Part shown: in pieces, positions 6,859-15,557 of the stretch
Layout of the letters: every line of letters starts with the position of its first letter
Numbering within the stretch: the first letter of the stretch is position 1
Assembly: GCA_964486935.1 (NCBI GenBank)
Contig: CAZAPG010000067.1
Location: forward strand, 1-28,813
Length of the DNA stretch: 28,813 bases
Direction: 5' to 3'
DNA from: CAZAPG01 sp964486935
GTDB taxonomy: Bacteria > Chloroflexota > Anaerolineae > 4572-78 > J111
Position numbers and translations under genes: made by a program
Notes under the pieces: model-generated
Told to the model about the DNA's origin: nothing
Database searches by the model: none
Seen by the model: only the letters and a program-made list of their open reading frames with translations

Positions 6859-9312
6859 ATGAAAGATAATGTTTTTATAGCCGCCCTGGCCGGGTTGCTT
6901 TACCCGATTGGCCGCTTTGCCCGGCGCGCCGGTATAGATGGTGATAACTTCTGGCCGGCTATTATTCCCCAACAGTGGCAACAAGCCTCACCGCCGGAAA
7001 TTGCCGGCCAAAGACATCTGGAACAAATCATTAATTTGGCTGCGCGTCTAGCGGTAGGAACAGAGCCTGAGGTAACGGGTCAGCCTTCTGGCCAGTTATT
7101 GAGTATCTTCTGCAATCTGAGGCTGGCTGAAGCATTGCAGCCACCGGTGCCGGCTTATTTGCCTCTACATGCGTTGCGGATTAACGAAGATACAATTTTT
7201 CCGCAGGAAGCCGCCAATCAGGCAGATGTTCGGACTGCCTATCAATCTCTATGGCACGGTTCAGGCAGCAGCCCCGGTTTTTTTGCTCAAGCTACAGCCT
7301 TAAAGGCTGTCCACGATAAGGTTGAAAATAAGGAAGCCTACCTGAATAGCCTGCTGAAACTGCTGGAACGATATTGCTGGGCCATTCCGGCAGCCAGATA
7401 CGATGGCAGAGCCGATATTAGTTTATACAATCAGAGTCGTATCACCGCGGCCCTGGCCGCCTGCCTGGTTAACCACTATCAGGATGATATGGCCGGGGGA
7501 GAGGTTGCGCTGCTGGTTGGGGGCGATATCTCCGGGGTGCAGAACTTTATCTACACCATCACGTCTCGGGGCGCGGCCAGCGCGCTGCGGGGACGCTCGA
7601 TGTATTTACAACTGCTCACCGATATTGTGACCCGTTACATTCTACAGGAAATCGGCATGCCGTTGACCAATGTTATTTATGCCGGGGGCGGTCACTTTTA
7701 CCTGCTGGCGCCGTTTTCAGGCCGGCAGATTATTGAGCAGGCTCAAAAGGATATCAGCCGTATTTTGCTGCACCATCACCAGGGCGATTTATATCTGGCT
7801 GTAGCCCAGGAGCCGCTTTTGGTTGACCACTTCAAGGGCGACGCGCTCTCTGATCGCTGGAAGGCGCTGACCAAAAAACTGCAAGCCCAAAAACAGCGTC
7901 GCTTTTCGGAACTTGGCTCAGATATGGCCGACCGGCTTTTCAAGCCTCTGGAGCACGGCGGCAATTTGGAAAAACTGTGTGTGGTCTGTAATTGCGAGCA
8001 TCCTGCCACGACCGTCATCGAGACCGATGAGCCAGAAATTCGCAAATGTCCCCCTTGCGTTGGCTTTGAAGAGTTAGGTAAAGATTTGCGCGAGGCCCGC
8101 TATCTGTGCCTGGAAACGGTCGGGCGCAGCAGTTTGCCGAATCAGGATGACCCGGCGGGTGATTGGCGCACCATTTGCCGGCATTTTGGCTACCAGATTA
8201 CCCTGAGTGAACGCCTGCTGCCGGTCAATCCCACGGCCGCATATAGAGAAGTGATGGCCCTAACAGATGATGCTATCAACCAGCTTCAGCCCAAAGCCAA
8301 TCAGGCCGTAGGGCGTCGTTTTTTGGTAAATGTTACGCCGCTCCTCACAGAAGCGGAGTACCACAAACTAAAGGATAAAGTTGATGACCTGCCCCAGAAA
8401 TTTAATCCTAAAGACCTGCCGGTAAAGCCCTTTGAAGCCATGGCCCGCCAGGCCAGGGGCATCAAACGGCTTGGTGTGCTGCGGATGGATGTAGATAATT
8501 TGGGACAAATTTTCAGCACCGGCCTGGGCGAGCAGGCCAATCTGGCCAGAATTGCGGCTTTGAGTTTCAGCGTGAGTCTGTTTTTTGAGGGCTGGGTTGA
8601 ACATATTGCCGAAACTATTAACCGGCAGCAGAATGAAAATTTGATCTACTCCATTTACTCCGGCGGCGACGACCTGTTTTTTGTGGGGGCCTGGCATCTG
8701 TTGCCGGCGCTGGCAGAAACCATCAGCGCCGACTTAAAGCGATATGCCGCCGGACATGCCGGTGTTCACCTGAGCGGCGGGCTGGCGCTGGTCACAGCCA
8801 AATACCCATTATACCAGGCCGCCGATGAAGCTCACCGCGCCGAACAAGCCGCCAAGAGCACCCGGCCCGACGGCTCCCGAAAAAACGCCTTAAATTTTCT
8901 GCAACAGACCATCCCCTGGCCGCGTTATGCTGAAATTAAGGCTATGCATCAAACATTAGTTGGATTGGTGCAATCATCCGATGAAGCCCAAAAGGGCACA
9001 CCAAAAAGCTTAATCCGGCTCTTGATTCAATTTTACGCCCAATATGAAAAGGACCAGCAGGAGCGCGCCAGAAACGCAGGTGCCAAAGGTCGCGCCGGGC
9101 AAGCGCAAATGTATTGGGGGCGCGGGCAGTGGCTCAGCGCCTACAGCCTGACTCGCCTGGCCCGGCGAATAGGGCGCGATAACAAAACTGCCGGGGAACA
9201 GATAATGGATATCTACGACCGGCTCAGGCTGGAAAACTTCACCAATATCGAGTGGATTGGCCTGGCGGCTCGCTGGGCCGAGTTGTTGATAAGAAAAGAT
9301 ACAGATAATTGA
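6859..9312 (+). CDS. cas10: Cas10/Csm1, type III-A large subunit with GGDD cyclase and eroded HD domain
   Basis: An 817-residue Csm1-type Cas10. The first palm domain carries GGDISGVQNFIYTI (about residues 222-235). A zinc-binding region follows with Cys374, Cys377, Cys379, Cys397 and Cys400. The second palm domain has YSGGDDLFFVGAW, with the GGDD at 602-605 that makes cyclic oligoadenylates from ATP. The N-terminal HD region is recognisable but degenerate: GLLYPIGRF has Tyr15-Pro16 where active Csm1 has His-Asp, and LAARLAVG replaces the usual AD-containing second motif. DNase activity is thus unlikely, while cOA synthesis should be intact. The strong RBS AAAGGAGG precedes the ATG. It heads the csm operon, with csm2 17 bp downstream. 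Target RNA bound to the Csm complex should trigger the cyclase. Confidence 0.96.
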   Translation: MKDNVFIAALAGLLYPIGRFARRAGIDGDNFWPAIIPQQWQQASPPEIAGQRHLEQIINLAARLAVGTEPEVTGQPSGQLLSIFCNLRLAEALQPPVPAYLPLHALRINEDTIFPQEAANQADVRTAYQSLWHGSGSSPGFFAQATALKAVHDKVENKEAYLNSLLKLLERYCWAIPAARYDGRADISLYNQSRITAALAACLVNHYQDDMAGGEVALLVGGDISGVQNFIYTITSRGAASALRGRSMYLQLLTDIVTRYILQEIGMPLTNVIYAGGGHFYLLAPFSGRQIIEQAQKDISRILLHHHQGDLYLAVAQEPLLVDHFKGDALSDRWKALTKKLQAQKQRRFSELGSDMADRLFKPLEHGGNLEKLCVVCNCEHPATTVIETDEPEIRKCPPCVGFEELGKDLREARYLCLETVGRSSLPNQDDPAGDWRTICRHFGYQITLSERLLPVNPTAAYREVMALTDDAINQLQPKANQAVGRRFLVNVTPLLTEAEYHKLKDKVDDLPQKFNPKDLPVKPFEAMARQARGIKRLGVLRMDVDNLGQIFSTGLGEQANLARIAALSFSVSLFFEGWVEHIAETINRQQNENLIYSIYSGGDDLFFVGAWHLLPALAETISADLKRYAAGHAGVHLSGGLALVTAKYPLYQAADEAHRAEQAAKSTRPDGSRKNALNFLQQTIPWPRYAEIKAMHQTLVGLVQSSDEAQKGTPKSLIRLLIQFYAQYEKDQQERARNAGAKGRAGQAQMYWGRGQWLSAYSLTRLARRIGRDNKTAGEQIMDIYDRLRLENFTNIEWIGLAARWAELLIRKDTDN

Positions 9313-9329
9313 GAAAGGAGATCAAATAA

Positions 9330-9728
9330 ATGTCTAACTTTCCTACGCCTAATCGGGATGAGATAAAGACAATCATTACCGATCCTGACGGGGCAAAGAC
9401 TATGGTCACGTGGGCCGATAGAATTGGAGAAGCTCTGGCTGGGCAGAAATTAACTACCAGCCAAATTCGGGCCATTTTTGGCGAGGTGCGGCGCATTGAG
9501 GGGGATTGGAAAACAAATCCAACCCGCGCCAATCGAAGTTTAATTTTGCTCAAACCAAAAATGGCTTACCGCGCAGAAAAAGAACGCGGTAAAGGTGTAG
9601 AAAACCTGGTATCGGTTTTATCACCGGCCATTGACCACGTTCAGGGTAATAGCGACAACTTTACCCGCTTTGTTGATTTTTTTGAAGCCATTCTGGCCTA
9701 CCACCGTGCCCACGGTGGTCGAGTATAG
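9330..9728 (+). CDS. csm2: Csm2, small subunit of the type III-A effector
   Basis: A 132-residue, mostly helical, basic protein whose size and position (between cas10 and csm3) match Csm2. The segment LTTSQIRAIFGEVRRIEGDW and the later LKPKMAYRAEKERGKGVENL are typical Csm2 features, as is the C-terminal helix FTRFVDFFEAILAYHRAHGG. Csm2 forms the inner filament of the Csm complex along the crRNA-target duplex. The ATG is preceded by AAAGGAG with good spacing. The gene is 17 bp after cas10 and 14 bp before csm3, consistent with one transcript and balanced translation. Confidence 0.93.
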   Translation: MSNFPTPNRDEIKTIITDPDGAKTMVTWADRIGEALAGQKLTTSQIRAIFGEVRRIEGDWKTNPTRANRSLILLKPKMAYRAEKERGKGVENLVSVLSPAIDHVQGNSDNFTRFVDFFEAILAYHRAHGGRV

Positions 9729-9742
9729 AAAGGAGCAGAATA

Positions 9743-10543
9743 ATGGACAGATTTATTCAATTACAGGGGCGCATTTTTTTAACTTTTGACATCATTGCGA
9801 AAACCGGGTTACACATTGGCGGCTCTGACGAAGGGATCAGTATTGGCGGCGTGGATAAAACGGTTATTCGTGACCCACTGACAAATTACCCTTATATCCC
9901 CGGTTCCTCTTTGCGAGGCAAAATTCGTTCTTTGAGTGAAAAATACACGGGCGCGGTTCAAAACAACCCCATTGGCGGCGTCACGATCCACACCTGCAAA
10001 ACCGAGGCCGAGTACAATGAGTGCGATATCTGCCATATTTTTGGCCTGCCCGGTGAAAAAGAGTTCTCTTCGCCGACCCGCCTGATTGTGCGAGATGTTC
10101 ATCTGACCCAGGCCAGCGCCAAGGCGCTCAATGAAATCCGCACCGACCTGCCATACACCGAAGTAAAAACCGAAGTGGCCATTGACCGGGTGACGTCGGC
10201 GGCCAATCCACGGCAGATGGAGCGTGTTCCGGCCGGGGCCGTGTTTGGCAAAGCAGAGATGGTCTACAGCGTTTACCACGGCGATGGTTTTGACCGGGCC
10301 GCCGATTTGCGCCGTTTCAATACGGTCATTACCGGTTTGCAATTGCTAGAGGATGATTACCTGGGCGGTTTGGGGTCTCGCGGCTCTGGCCGGGTCGTCT
10401 TGCAAGCTATTGAGATATCGGTTAAGTCGCACAAAGAGTACAAAAAATCCAAGGTGGTCGGCGAGTATGCCGATTTAGCTGCCCTAACAACCGATTTAGA
10501 AACCTTGCAAAGCAAAATCAACAATGCCATGTTAAACAATTAA
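9743..10543 (+). CDS. csm3: Csm3, backbone Cas7-type subunit and target-RNA nuclease
   Basis: A 266-residue Cas7-family RAMP protein. The N-terminal ferredoxin-like fold has TGLHIGGSDEGISIGGVDKT and IPGSSLRGKIRSL, both diagnostic for Csm3. Asp38 in GGVDKTVIRDP corresponds to the catalytic Asp of the family that cuts target RNA at 6-nt intervals. A cysteine-containing insert (HTCKTEAEYNECDICHIF) probably binds zinc. The C-terminal GGLGSRGSGRV is the Gly-rich loop of RAMP folds. Several Csm3 copies line the crRNA. The ATG follows AAAGGAG. With the Cas10 HD domain eroded, Csm3 is the main predicted nuclease of the complex. Confidence 0.96.
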   Translation: MDRFIQLQGRIFLTFDIIAKTGLHIGGSDEGISIGGVDKTVIRDPLTNYPYIPGSSLRGKIRSLSEKYTGAVQNNPIGGVTIHTCKTEAEYNECDICHIFGLPGEKEFSSPTRLIVRDVHLTQASAKALNEIRTDLPYTEVKTEVAIDRVTSAANPRQMERVPAGAVFGKAEMVYSVYHGDGFDRAADLRRFNTVITGLQLLEDDYLGGLGSRGSGRVVLQAIEISVKSHKEYKKSKVVGEYADLAALTTDLETLQSKINNAMLNN

Positions 10544-10580
10544 CAGCTTCGGCATCCAGATATCGAAAGGATATTTAGCT

Positions 10581-11735
10581 ATGCCTGAGTTAACCCTCTA
10601 TCATCTAAACTTTAAAGGCAAGCTTCATCTGGGGCGGCGTGGTATCGGCCAGGAAGAAACCGGCTCTCATTTACCGGCTGACACCCTGTTTGCGGCGTTG
10701 ATAGTTACACAGGTTGAGGCGGGTCTAGACCCGAAACGATTACCTCTGGCCTTTCCCCGGCGGTTGTCTGATGAGTCTTTGGTAGAAGCGCCAGCGCCTT
10801 TTTTACTGACCTCGGCTTTTCCGGTGGCCGGCGAGATTCGCTTTTATCCGCCGCCGCCGCTCTCTCATTTAAATATTTCCGATGAAATTAAAGAGCGGCG
10901 CTTAAAAGAGCTTAAACGTATTAAGTATATTTCTGAAAAGCTGTTTGAGCGGGTCATAACCGGCGAAAATTTGGATGCCTGGCTGCCGCCTGAAGATGAC
11001 ACCGAACCCGCAACGCAAGGGCTATACTTGCAAGGTAAATCATTGTGGCTTACCACCGAAGAGATAAATGGTTTGCCGGCCGCTATGCAAAAAGCCAACA
11101 AGCGACAACGACCGGTTGAAGCCTTCCGCTATCTTAAAGTGTGGCACGCGGAGAAAGTGCCGCGAGTTACGGTAGACCGTCTACGCAATGCCTCTAACAT
11201 TTTTCATACCGGCCGGTTAGGTTTTAGTTCCGGTTGTGGTTTATGGTTTGGCGTTACCTGGCAAGATAAAAGCTGGCAGCCTGAAATTGCCCAGCTACTT
11301 GATTTAATGGCGGACGGCGGCATGGGCGGCGAACGGGCAGTTGGTTATGGACATTTCACCTGGCAAAATAAAGAAGTCCGGCAGTGGCCAGCCCCAAAAG
11401 ACGGCGATTTGTTTATAACCCTGAGCCGGTATCATCCACATACCCCTGAAGCTTTAAATGCCTTAAACGATAATCAGGTAGCCTACGAGTTAGTTTCAGT
11501 TGGCGGTTGGTTGGGGTCGATGCAGACCAGCGCCCAGCGCCGGCGGCGATTGTGGATGATTGCCGAAGGCAGCGTATTGCGCGCCGTTGGCCCCGGCCCC
11601 TGGGGCAACATTACCGATGTGAAGCCGATTTACCAAAAACCTCACTTTTTACCCCCGCCGGGCAGTGATGAGTTTCCTCACGAGGTCTGGCGTTATGGCC
11701 TGGCCTACCCCGTTGCATTTGGAGGCGCTTTATGA
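10581..11735 (+). CDS. csm4: Csm4, crRNA 5'-handle-capping Cas5-type subunit
   Basis: A 384-residue RAMP protein in the usual Csm4 position. The N-terminus, LYHLNFKGKLHLGRRGIGQEETGSHLPADTLFAALI, is a typical Csm4 start. The middle Gly-rich loop reads MADGGMGGERAVGYGHF, and a second Gly-containing region, VSVGGWLGS, follows. In III-A complexes Csm4 binds the 5' repeat-derived handle of the crRNA and contacts Cas10. The ATG follows AAAGGAT 37 bp after csm3. Its last four bases, ATGA, overlap the csm5 start, which indicates translational coupling. Confidence 0.94.
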   Translation: MPELTLYHLNFKGKLHLGRRGIGQEETGSHLPADTLFAALIVTQVEAGLDPKRLPLAFPRRLSDESLVEAPAPFLLTSAFPVAGEIRFYPPPPLSHLNISDEIKERRLKELKRIKYISEKLFERVITGENLDAWLPPEDDTEPATQGLYLQGKSLWLTTEEINGLPAAMQKANKRQRPVEAFRYLKVWHAEKVPRVTVDRLRNASNIFHTGRLGFSSGCGLWFGVTWQDKSWQPEIAQLLDLMADGGMGGERAVGYGHFTWQNKEVRQWPAPKDGDLFITLSRYHPHTPEALNALNDNQVAYELVSVGGWLGSMQTSAQRRRRLWMIAEGSVLRAVGPGPWGNITDVKPIYQKPHFLPPPGSDEFPHEVWRYGLAYPVAFGGAL

Positions 11736-12853
11736 ACTCTGATTACATTGTGTTTGATGTCACGGTAACGCCCCTGACTCCACTCCACATTGGCTCCGGA
11801 GCGCGGCTGCTAAAAGATTACGATTATGCCGTTTACGGAAATAGAACCTGGCGGATCAACGAAGATGCTTTGCTTGAGGCGCAGTTGGCTGATGACCCCG
11901 CAATTGCCGCAACCCTGGCCCGAACGCCACCGGCCCAACTTTTAAAGTCGGGAGACTTTCGAGCCGATAGTCCCTTTTTCCGTTATAGCTTGGCGGGCAA
12001 ACCGCGAGCCACCGGCGCAGGCGCTGAATTACAGGAGCAGATTAAAACGGCTACCGATGAAGTGTATTTGCCTGGCTCATCTCTTAAAGGGGCTATTCGC
12101 ACGGCTTTGGCCTGGCATGGCTGGCGAGAAATGGGCCTTAAACCCAATACCAGCGAATTAGAACGAAACCGCAAGTTTGCCGGGCGGCGCATAGAGCAAA
12201 AAATTATGGGGCCAGACCCTAATCACGACCTGTTGCGCGCGCTCCACGTAGCCGATAGCGCCCCGGCAGGTAAAGATAAATTACTCATTATTAATGTTCA
12301 GGTAGTTACCAGAGGCAGCCTGGCCGCGCCGGTAGAACTTGAAGCCATCCAACCGGATACCCCTTTTCATTTAAGTCTAAAAATTGATTCGGCGCTTTTT
12401 AATCAATGGGCCAAAAAGAACCGGTTGAAGTTAGGCGGGAATTCAGCCTGGTTAGAGCAACTGCCACAACTTATCCAACGCCACACCGCCGACCGGGTCA
12501 AGGCGGAGTTGGACTGGTTCAATAATCGGCCCGGGGCGGAGCAGGCCGCCGGCTTTTACCAACAGTTGCTTAACGCCCGGTTGGCCGCCAACAATTGTTT
12601 GCTGCAGGTAGGGTGGGGCACCGGCTGGGGCGACAAAACCTTTGGCAGCCGTATACAACAAGATGAACGCTTTATGGCGTACTTAATTGACAACTACAAT
12701 TTAGCCAAAGGGGAACATAAAATAGGGGATATTTTCCCAAAATCGCGACGCACAACGGTGCGCGTGGTTAAGGATAAATCGGGCCGTATCCACCAGCGGC
12801 CCAGTGTGCCCCTGGGTTGGGTGCTAATGGAGATGAAGGAGCGAAAAAATTGA
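11732..12853 (+). CDS. csm5: Csm5, crRNA 3'-end Cas7-type subunit
   Basis: A 373-residue RAMP protein. The start VTVTPLTPLHIGSGARLL is the standard Csm5 signature, and EVYLPGSSLKGAIRTALAWH is the conserved second motif. The C-terminal region holds LLQVGWGTGWGDKTFG, a Gly-rich loop. Csm5 caps the 3' end of the crRNA and is needed for crRNA maturation in studied III-A systems. It overlaps csm4 by ATGA at the front. At the end its TGA overlaps the TTG start of csx1, so the effector and the accessory RNase are translated in a chain. Confidence 0.94.
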   Translation: MNSDYIVFDVTVTPLTPLHIGSGARLLKDYDYAVYGNRTWRINEDALLEAQLADDPAIAATLARTPPAQLLKSGDFRADSPFFRYSLAGKPRATGAGAELQEQIKTATDEVYLPGSSLKGAIRTALAWHGWREMGLKPNTSELERNRKFAGRRIEQKIMGPDPNHDLLRALHVADSAPAGKDKLLIINVQVVTRGSLAAPVELEAIQPDTPFHLSLKIDSALFNQWAKKNRLKLGGNSAWLEQLPQLIQRHTADRVKAELDWFNNRPGAEQAAGFYQQLLNARLAANNCLLQVGWGTGWGDKTFGSRIQQDERFMAYLIDNYNLAKGEHKIGDIFPKSRRTTVRVVKDKSGRIHQRPSVPLGWVLMEMKERKN

Positions 12854-14082
12854 AACTTCTTACGTTTCTCGGTATAGCCGACTACAAAGAAACAACCTAT
12901 GTACTGCGCGATCAGAAATATACAACTCGTTACTGTCCGGCAGCAATCACCTATTTTTGCAGGCCGGAAACCACCCTGATTGTCGTCACCGATTTGGCGC
13001 GCGAGACTCATTTTGAAGCGTTGGCGGACGAAATCAGCAACTTTTCCATTCCGATTGATCTGCCTATTCCAGACGGTCATAGTGAAACAGACCTGTGGAA
13101 AATTTTTGACGCTTTGACCGCGCAAGTGAATCAGGGCGATGAATTGGTGGTGGATATTACCAACGGGTTTCGCTCTTTGCCATTCCTGAGCTTTTTGGCC
13201 GTGGCTTTTTTACGATTAGCGCGAAATGTTGAAGTACGCTGCGTTTATTATGGAGCCTTTGAAGCCAGAGATAAGGAATTGAACGAAAGCCCCGTTTTTG
13301 ACCTGACCCCCTTTGTAACACTTTTAGATTGGACGATTGCCACAAACCAATTTGCAACTACTGGCAATGCTTCGGCATTAGCCGTGGCTCTGAATAAGAT
13401 TAACAATCCCGCTTTGGAACCGCTATCAAAATCCGTAGAGCAAATTGCCACCGGTCTCCATTTGCTCAGACCCAAGGAAGTCAGTGAAGCAGCGGCTACG
13501 CTTTCACAAAACTTGACTCCGGTCAGGCAAGACCTGCCCCCACCTTTTGCGCTGTTGTCGGATAATTTAACCACAAGTTACAGTCGTTTTGGGCAATCCG
13601 GTCTGGCAGATGCCAGAGCAACTCTAATTTGCCAGCTTGAAATGATAAACTGGTATCATAGTCGAGGGCAGATTGTTCACGCGCTGTCGTTGGCCCGAGA
13701 GTGGGTTGTTTCACTATTATCCTATCACTTTAATCTGGATGCTGAAGATAAGGCAAACCGCGAAGAGATGGAATTTTTGTTAAACGGGGGCAAAGATAAA
13801 GCCGCAAACAGAGAGTCAAAATACCTGGCCCAATGGCAAACGGAGATGCCTCGGAGGCGGCGAAAACAGTTGCATAGATTGTGGCAATCGCCTTTTCAGT
13901 TGGCAAATTTACGCAACGATGTTCTTCACTCGGGCTTTCGGCGTAACCCCAAATCCTCGGAAGATGTAATGGAAGCCGCTAATGATGTCCTGAGCGAACT
14001 AAAGAAAATTGCCGTTGAGTGGGGGCTTCATAGCGAACATTTGTACACAAATCAATCTCAGGAGGCAAAAGAGTCTAAATGA
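12850..14082 (+). CDS. csx1: Csx1-family CARF-HEPN ribonuclease
   Basis: A 410-residue protein of the TM1812/DxTHG type. It begins with KLLTFLGIADYKETTYVL and carries the CARF motif DITNGFRSLPFLSFLAVAFL (from Asp102), where the family usually has DxTHG; the His is Asn here. The C-terminal HEPN domain contains LRNDVLHSGF, an R-x4-H ribonuclease motif (Arg355 to His360). Such proteins are activated by cyclic tetra- or hexa-adenylate and degrade RNA non-specifically. The start is a TTG at 12850, chosen because AAGGAG lies about 8 nt upstream, the next in-frame residues match the family N-terminus, and it overlaps the csm5 stop. Its own stop overlaps the csx15-like start by ATGA. Confidence 0.93.
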   Translation: MKLLTFLGIADYKETTYVLRDQKYTTRYCPAAITYFCRPETTLIVVTDLARETHFEALADEISNFSIPIDLPIPDGHSETDLWKIFDALTAQVNQGDELVVDITNGFRSLPFLSFLAVAFLRLARNVEVRCVYYGAFEARDKELNESPVFDLTPFVTLLDWTIATNQFATTGNASALAVALNKINNPALEPLSKSVEQIATGLHLLRPKEVSEAAATLSQNLTPVRQDLPPPFALLSDNLTTSYSRFGQSGLADARATLICQLEMINWYHSRGQIVHALSLAREWVVSLLSYHFNLDAEDKANREEMEFLLNGGKDKAANRESKYLAQWQTEMPRRRRKQLHRLWQSPFQLANLRNDVLHSGFRRNPKSSEDVMEAANDVLSELKKIAVEWGLHSEHLYTNQSQEAKESK

Positions 14083-14459
14083 TCCTCATTAACCTTTCTC
14101 ACCCTCTTTCTGGTGAGCAGCGCCTTAAAATTGAGGCTTTGACTGGCCGGAGTATCAGCCGGCTGATTGAACGGATGCCGCAGTTTGACGTAAACCAACC
14201 TTTTGCCAACCAGGTCGCGGCTTTAATTGATGATTTGGGCCTAAGCCCCACCGAATTGCAGCAGGAGCCGCTGGCCATTCTGCCGCCCAGCCTTAATTTT
14301 GCCGCTGCCGTTGTGCTGGCGGAACTGCACGGGCGCTGCGGATATTTTTTGCCGATGGTCCGTACCCGCCCCGTAGCAGGCAGCCTGCCGCCAAAATACG
14401 AGATTGCCGAGATTATGAACCTGCAAGCCTTGCGCGATGAGGCCAGAAAGAAGCGGTAG
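14079..14459 (+). CDS. csx15: Csx15-like CRISPR accessory protein
   Basis: A 126-residue protein starting MILINLSHPLSGEQRLKIEALTG, the pattern I associate with Csx15, with ELHGRCGYFLPMVRTRPVAG and YEIAEIMNLQALRDEARKKR near the end. It starts at an ATG that overlaps the csx1 stop by 4 bp, so the two are coupled. Small proteins of the Csx15, Csx16 and Csx20 kind occur with CARF effectors and have been proposed as ring nucleases that remove cOA. Pairing with csx1 fits a role in limiting RNase activity. The family name is from memory of its N-terminal pattern; the biochemical role is inferred. Confidence 0.75.
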   Translation: MILINLSHPLSGEQRLKIEALTGRSISRLIERMPQFDVNQPFANQVAALIDDLGLSPTELQQEPLAILPPSLNFAAAVVLAELHGRCGYFLPMVRTRPVAGSLPPKYEIAEIMNLQALRDEARKKR

Positions 14460-14477
14460 GGCGATAAAGAGTTATTT

Positions 14478-15287
14478 ATGTTAACCAGCTTAGTCTTAAC
14501 CCTGCAATCACCCACCAATGCCACCCTGCCGGCCACGCTGGGCCGAGCCGGGCAGGCGCTGTTTTTAAGCCTGGTTGAAGCCCGCGACGCTGCCCTGGCC
14601 CAAAGCCTGCACCAGGGCAACGACCTGAAACCCTATACTGTCTCCAACCTGCTCATTGGCACGCGCCAAAAAGGTTCGCTCTTTGTTGAGGCCGGGCAAA
14701 GTGGCTGGCTGCGCTTTACCGGCCTTACCGCCGCGGTGAGCGAGCAATTGCAAGCCCTGGCCGTTACCCCGCCCCCACAAATAGAATTGGCCGGCCATAC
14801 CTTCACCATAACCGGGGCCACGCTTGATGGGGCGGTACACGGCTGGGCCGGGCAGCTAAGTTATCAGGATTTGGCCGCGCCCTATTTATTGGGTCACAAA
14901 AAACGGCTTAATCCTAAAATAGAGTTAGAGTTTGTCTCGCCCACAACCTTTAAGCGGGAGGGGCGAAATATTCCGCTGCCCCTGCCGGATATGGTTTTTG
15001 GCAGCTTGCTGAACTGCTGGCAGAGCTTTGCCCCAATTGCCCTGCACCCGGAGGTGCGCTACATTGCCGCCGAAACCATTGTGGTAAACCGCTATCAACT
15101 GCGCACCCGGGGCGTGCCCTACAAGCAGGGCGGCATGCAGATTGGCTTTACCGGCCAGGTTACGTTTGAGTCGCTGCACCGGGATGGCTACTGGTTGAGC
15201 CTGCTGCACCTGCTGGCCGCCTTTTCCTTTTATAGCGGAGTAGGCTACTTAACCACTGCCGGGCTGGGCCAGGCGAGACCCCGATAG
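14478..15287 (+). CDS. cas6: Cas6 pre-crRNA endoribonuclease
   Basis: A 269-residue RAMP protein. LHQGNDLKPYTVSNLLIG (from Leu44) and the C-terminal Gly-rich loop SGVGYLTTAGLGQARPR are typical of Cas6; the central part LLGHKKRLNPKIELEFVSPT also fits. His45 is a candidate general base. Cas6 cuts the CRISPR transcript within each repeat to leave an 8-nt 5' handle, which here would be the last bases of the repeat, ACTAAGAC. The gene is 18 bp after the csx15-like gene, with a modest RBS (AAAGAG). It is followed by a 69-bp gap before the small membrane peptide, which has its own strong RBS. Confidence 0.93.
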   Translation: MLTSLVLTLQSPTNATLPATLGRAGQALFLSLVEARDAALAQSLHQGNDLKPYTVSNLLIGTRQKGSLFVEAGQSGWLRFTGLTAAVSEQLQALAVTPPPQIELAGHTFTITGATLDGAVHGWAGQLSYQDLAAPYLLGHKKRLNPKIELEFVSPTTFKREGRNIPLPLPDMVFGSLLNCWQSFAPIALHPEVRYIAAETIVVNRYQLRTRGVPYKQGGMQIGFTGQVTFESLHRDGYWLSLLHLLAAFSFYSGVGYLTTAGLGQARPR

Positions 15288-15356
15288 CGCCCTGGCGCTG
15301 CCGGTTTGAAACTAACGGCAAAAATTGCAAAAGTTAAAAAAAAGGAGAACCCATTA

Positions 15357-15524
15357 ATGAATAACAAAATTACCGTAACCATTGGCGATGGTTTTAAATT
15401 TGGGCTGGGCTTTACGCTTGGTTCGTTTGTGGCGTCGTTTATTATTTTGCCGGTTTTTGCCTGCGTGGCCTTTTTGGTGATGACCATGCTGGGCGGCAGT
15501 CTGGCCGCGCTAATGGGCAACTGA
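15357..15524 (+). CDS. 55-residue hydrophobic membrane peptide in the CRISPR operon
   Basis: The ATG at 15357 follows AAAAGGAGA with good spacing. The product starts MNNKITVTIGDGFKFGLG, then is almost wholly hydrophobic from about residue 13 to 52 (LGFTLGSFVASFIILPVF, then ACVAFLVMTMLGGSLAALMG), enough for one long or two short membrane helices with a central Pro. It lies 33 bp before the membrane CARF gene, on the same strand, inside the cas operon. No family is recognised. Location and hydrophobicity suggest that it partners the membrane CARF protein, for example as a pore-forming or anchoring subunit, but this is inference. A longer in-frame start upstream lacks an RBS and was rejected. 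Confidence 0.7.
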   Translation: MNNKITVTIGDGFKFGLGFTLGSFVASFIILPVFACVAFLVMTMLGGSLAALMGN

Positions 15525-15557
15525 TGCTCCAGCGCCGCCGGTTGGAGGAGTAAGCCC

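Noticed and set aside
14099..14118. Another TCACC...GGTGA pair inside the csx15-like gene
   Set aside because: The spacing is 8 rather than 6 bp, it lies within coding sequence, and the centre differs from the two intergenic sites.
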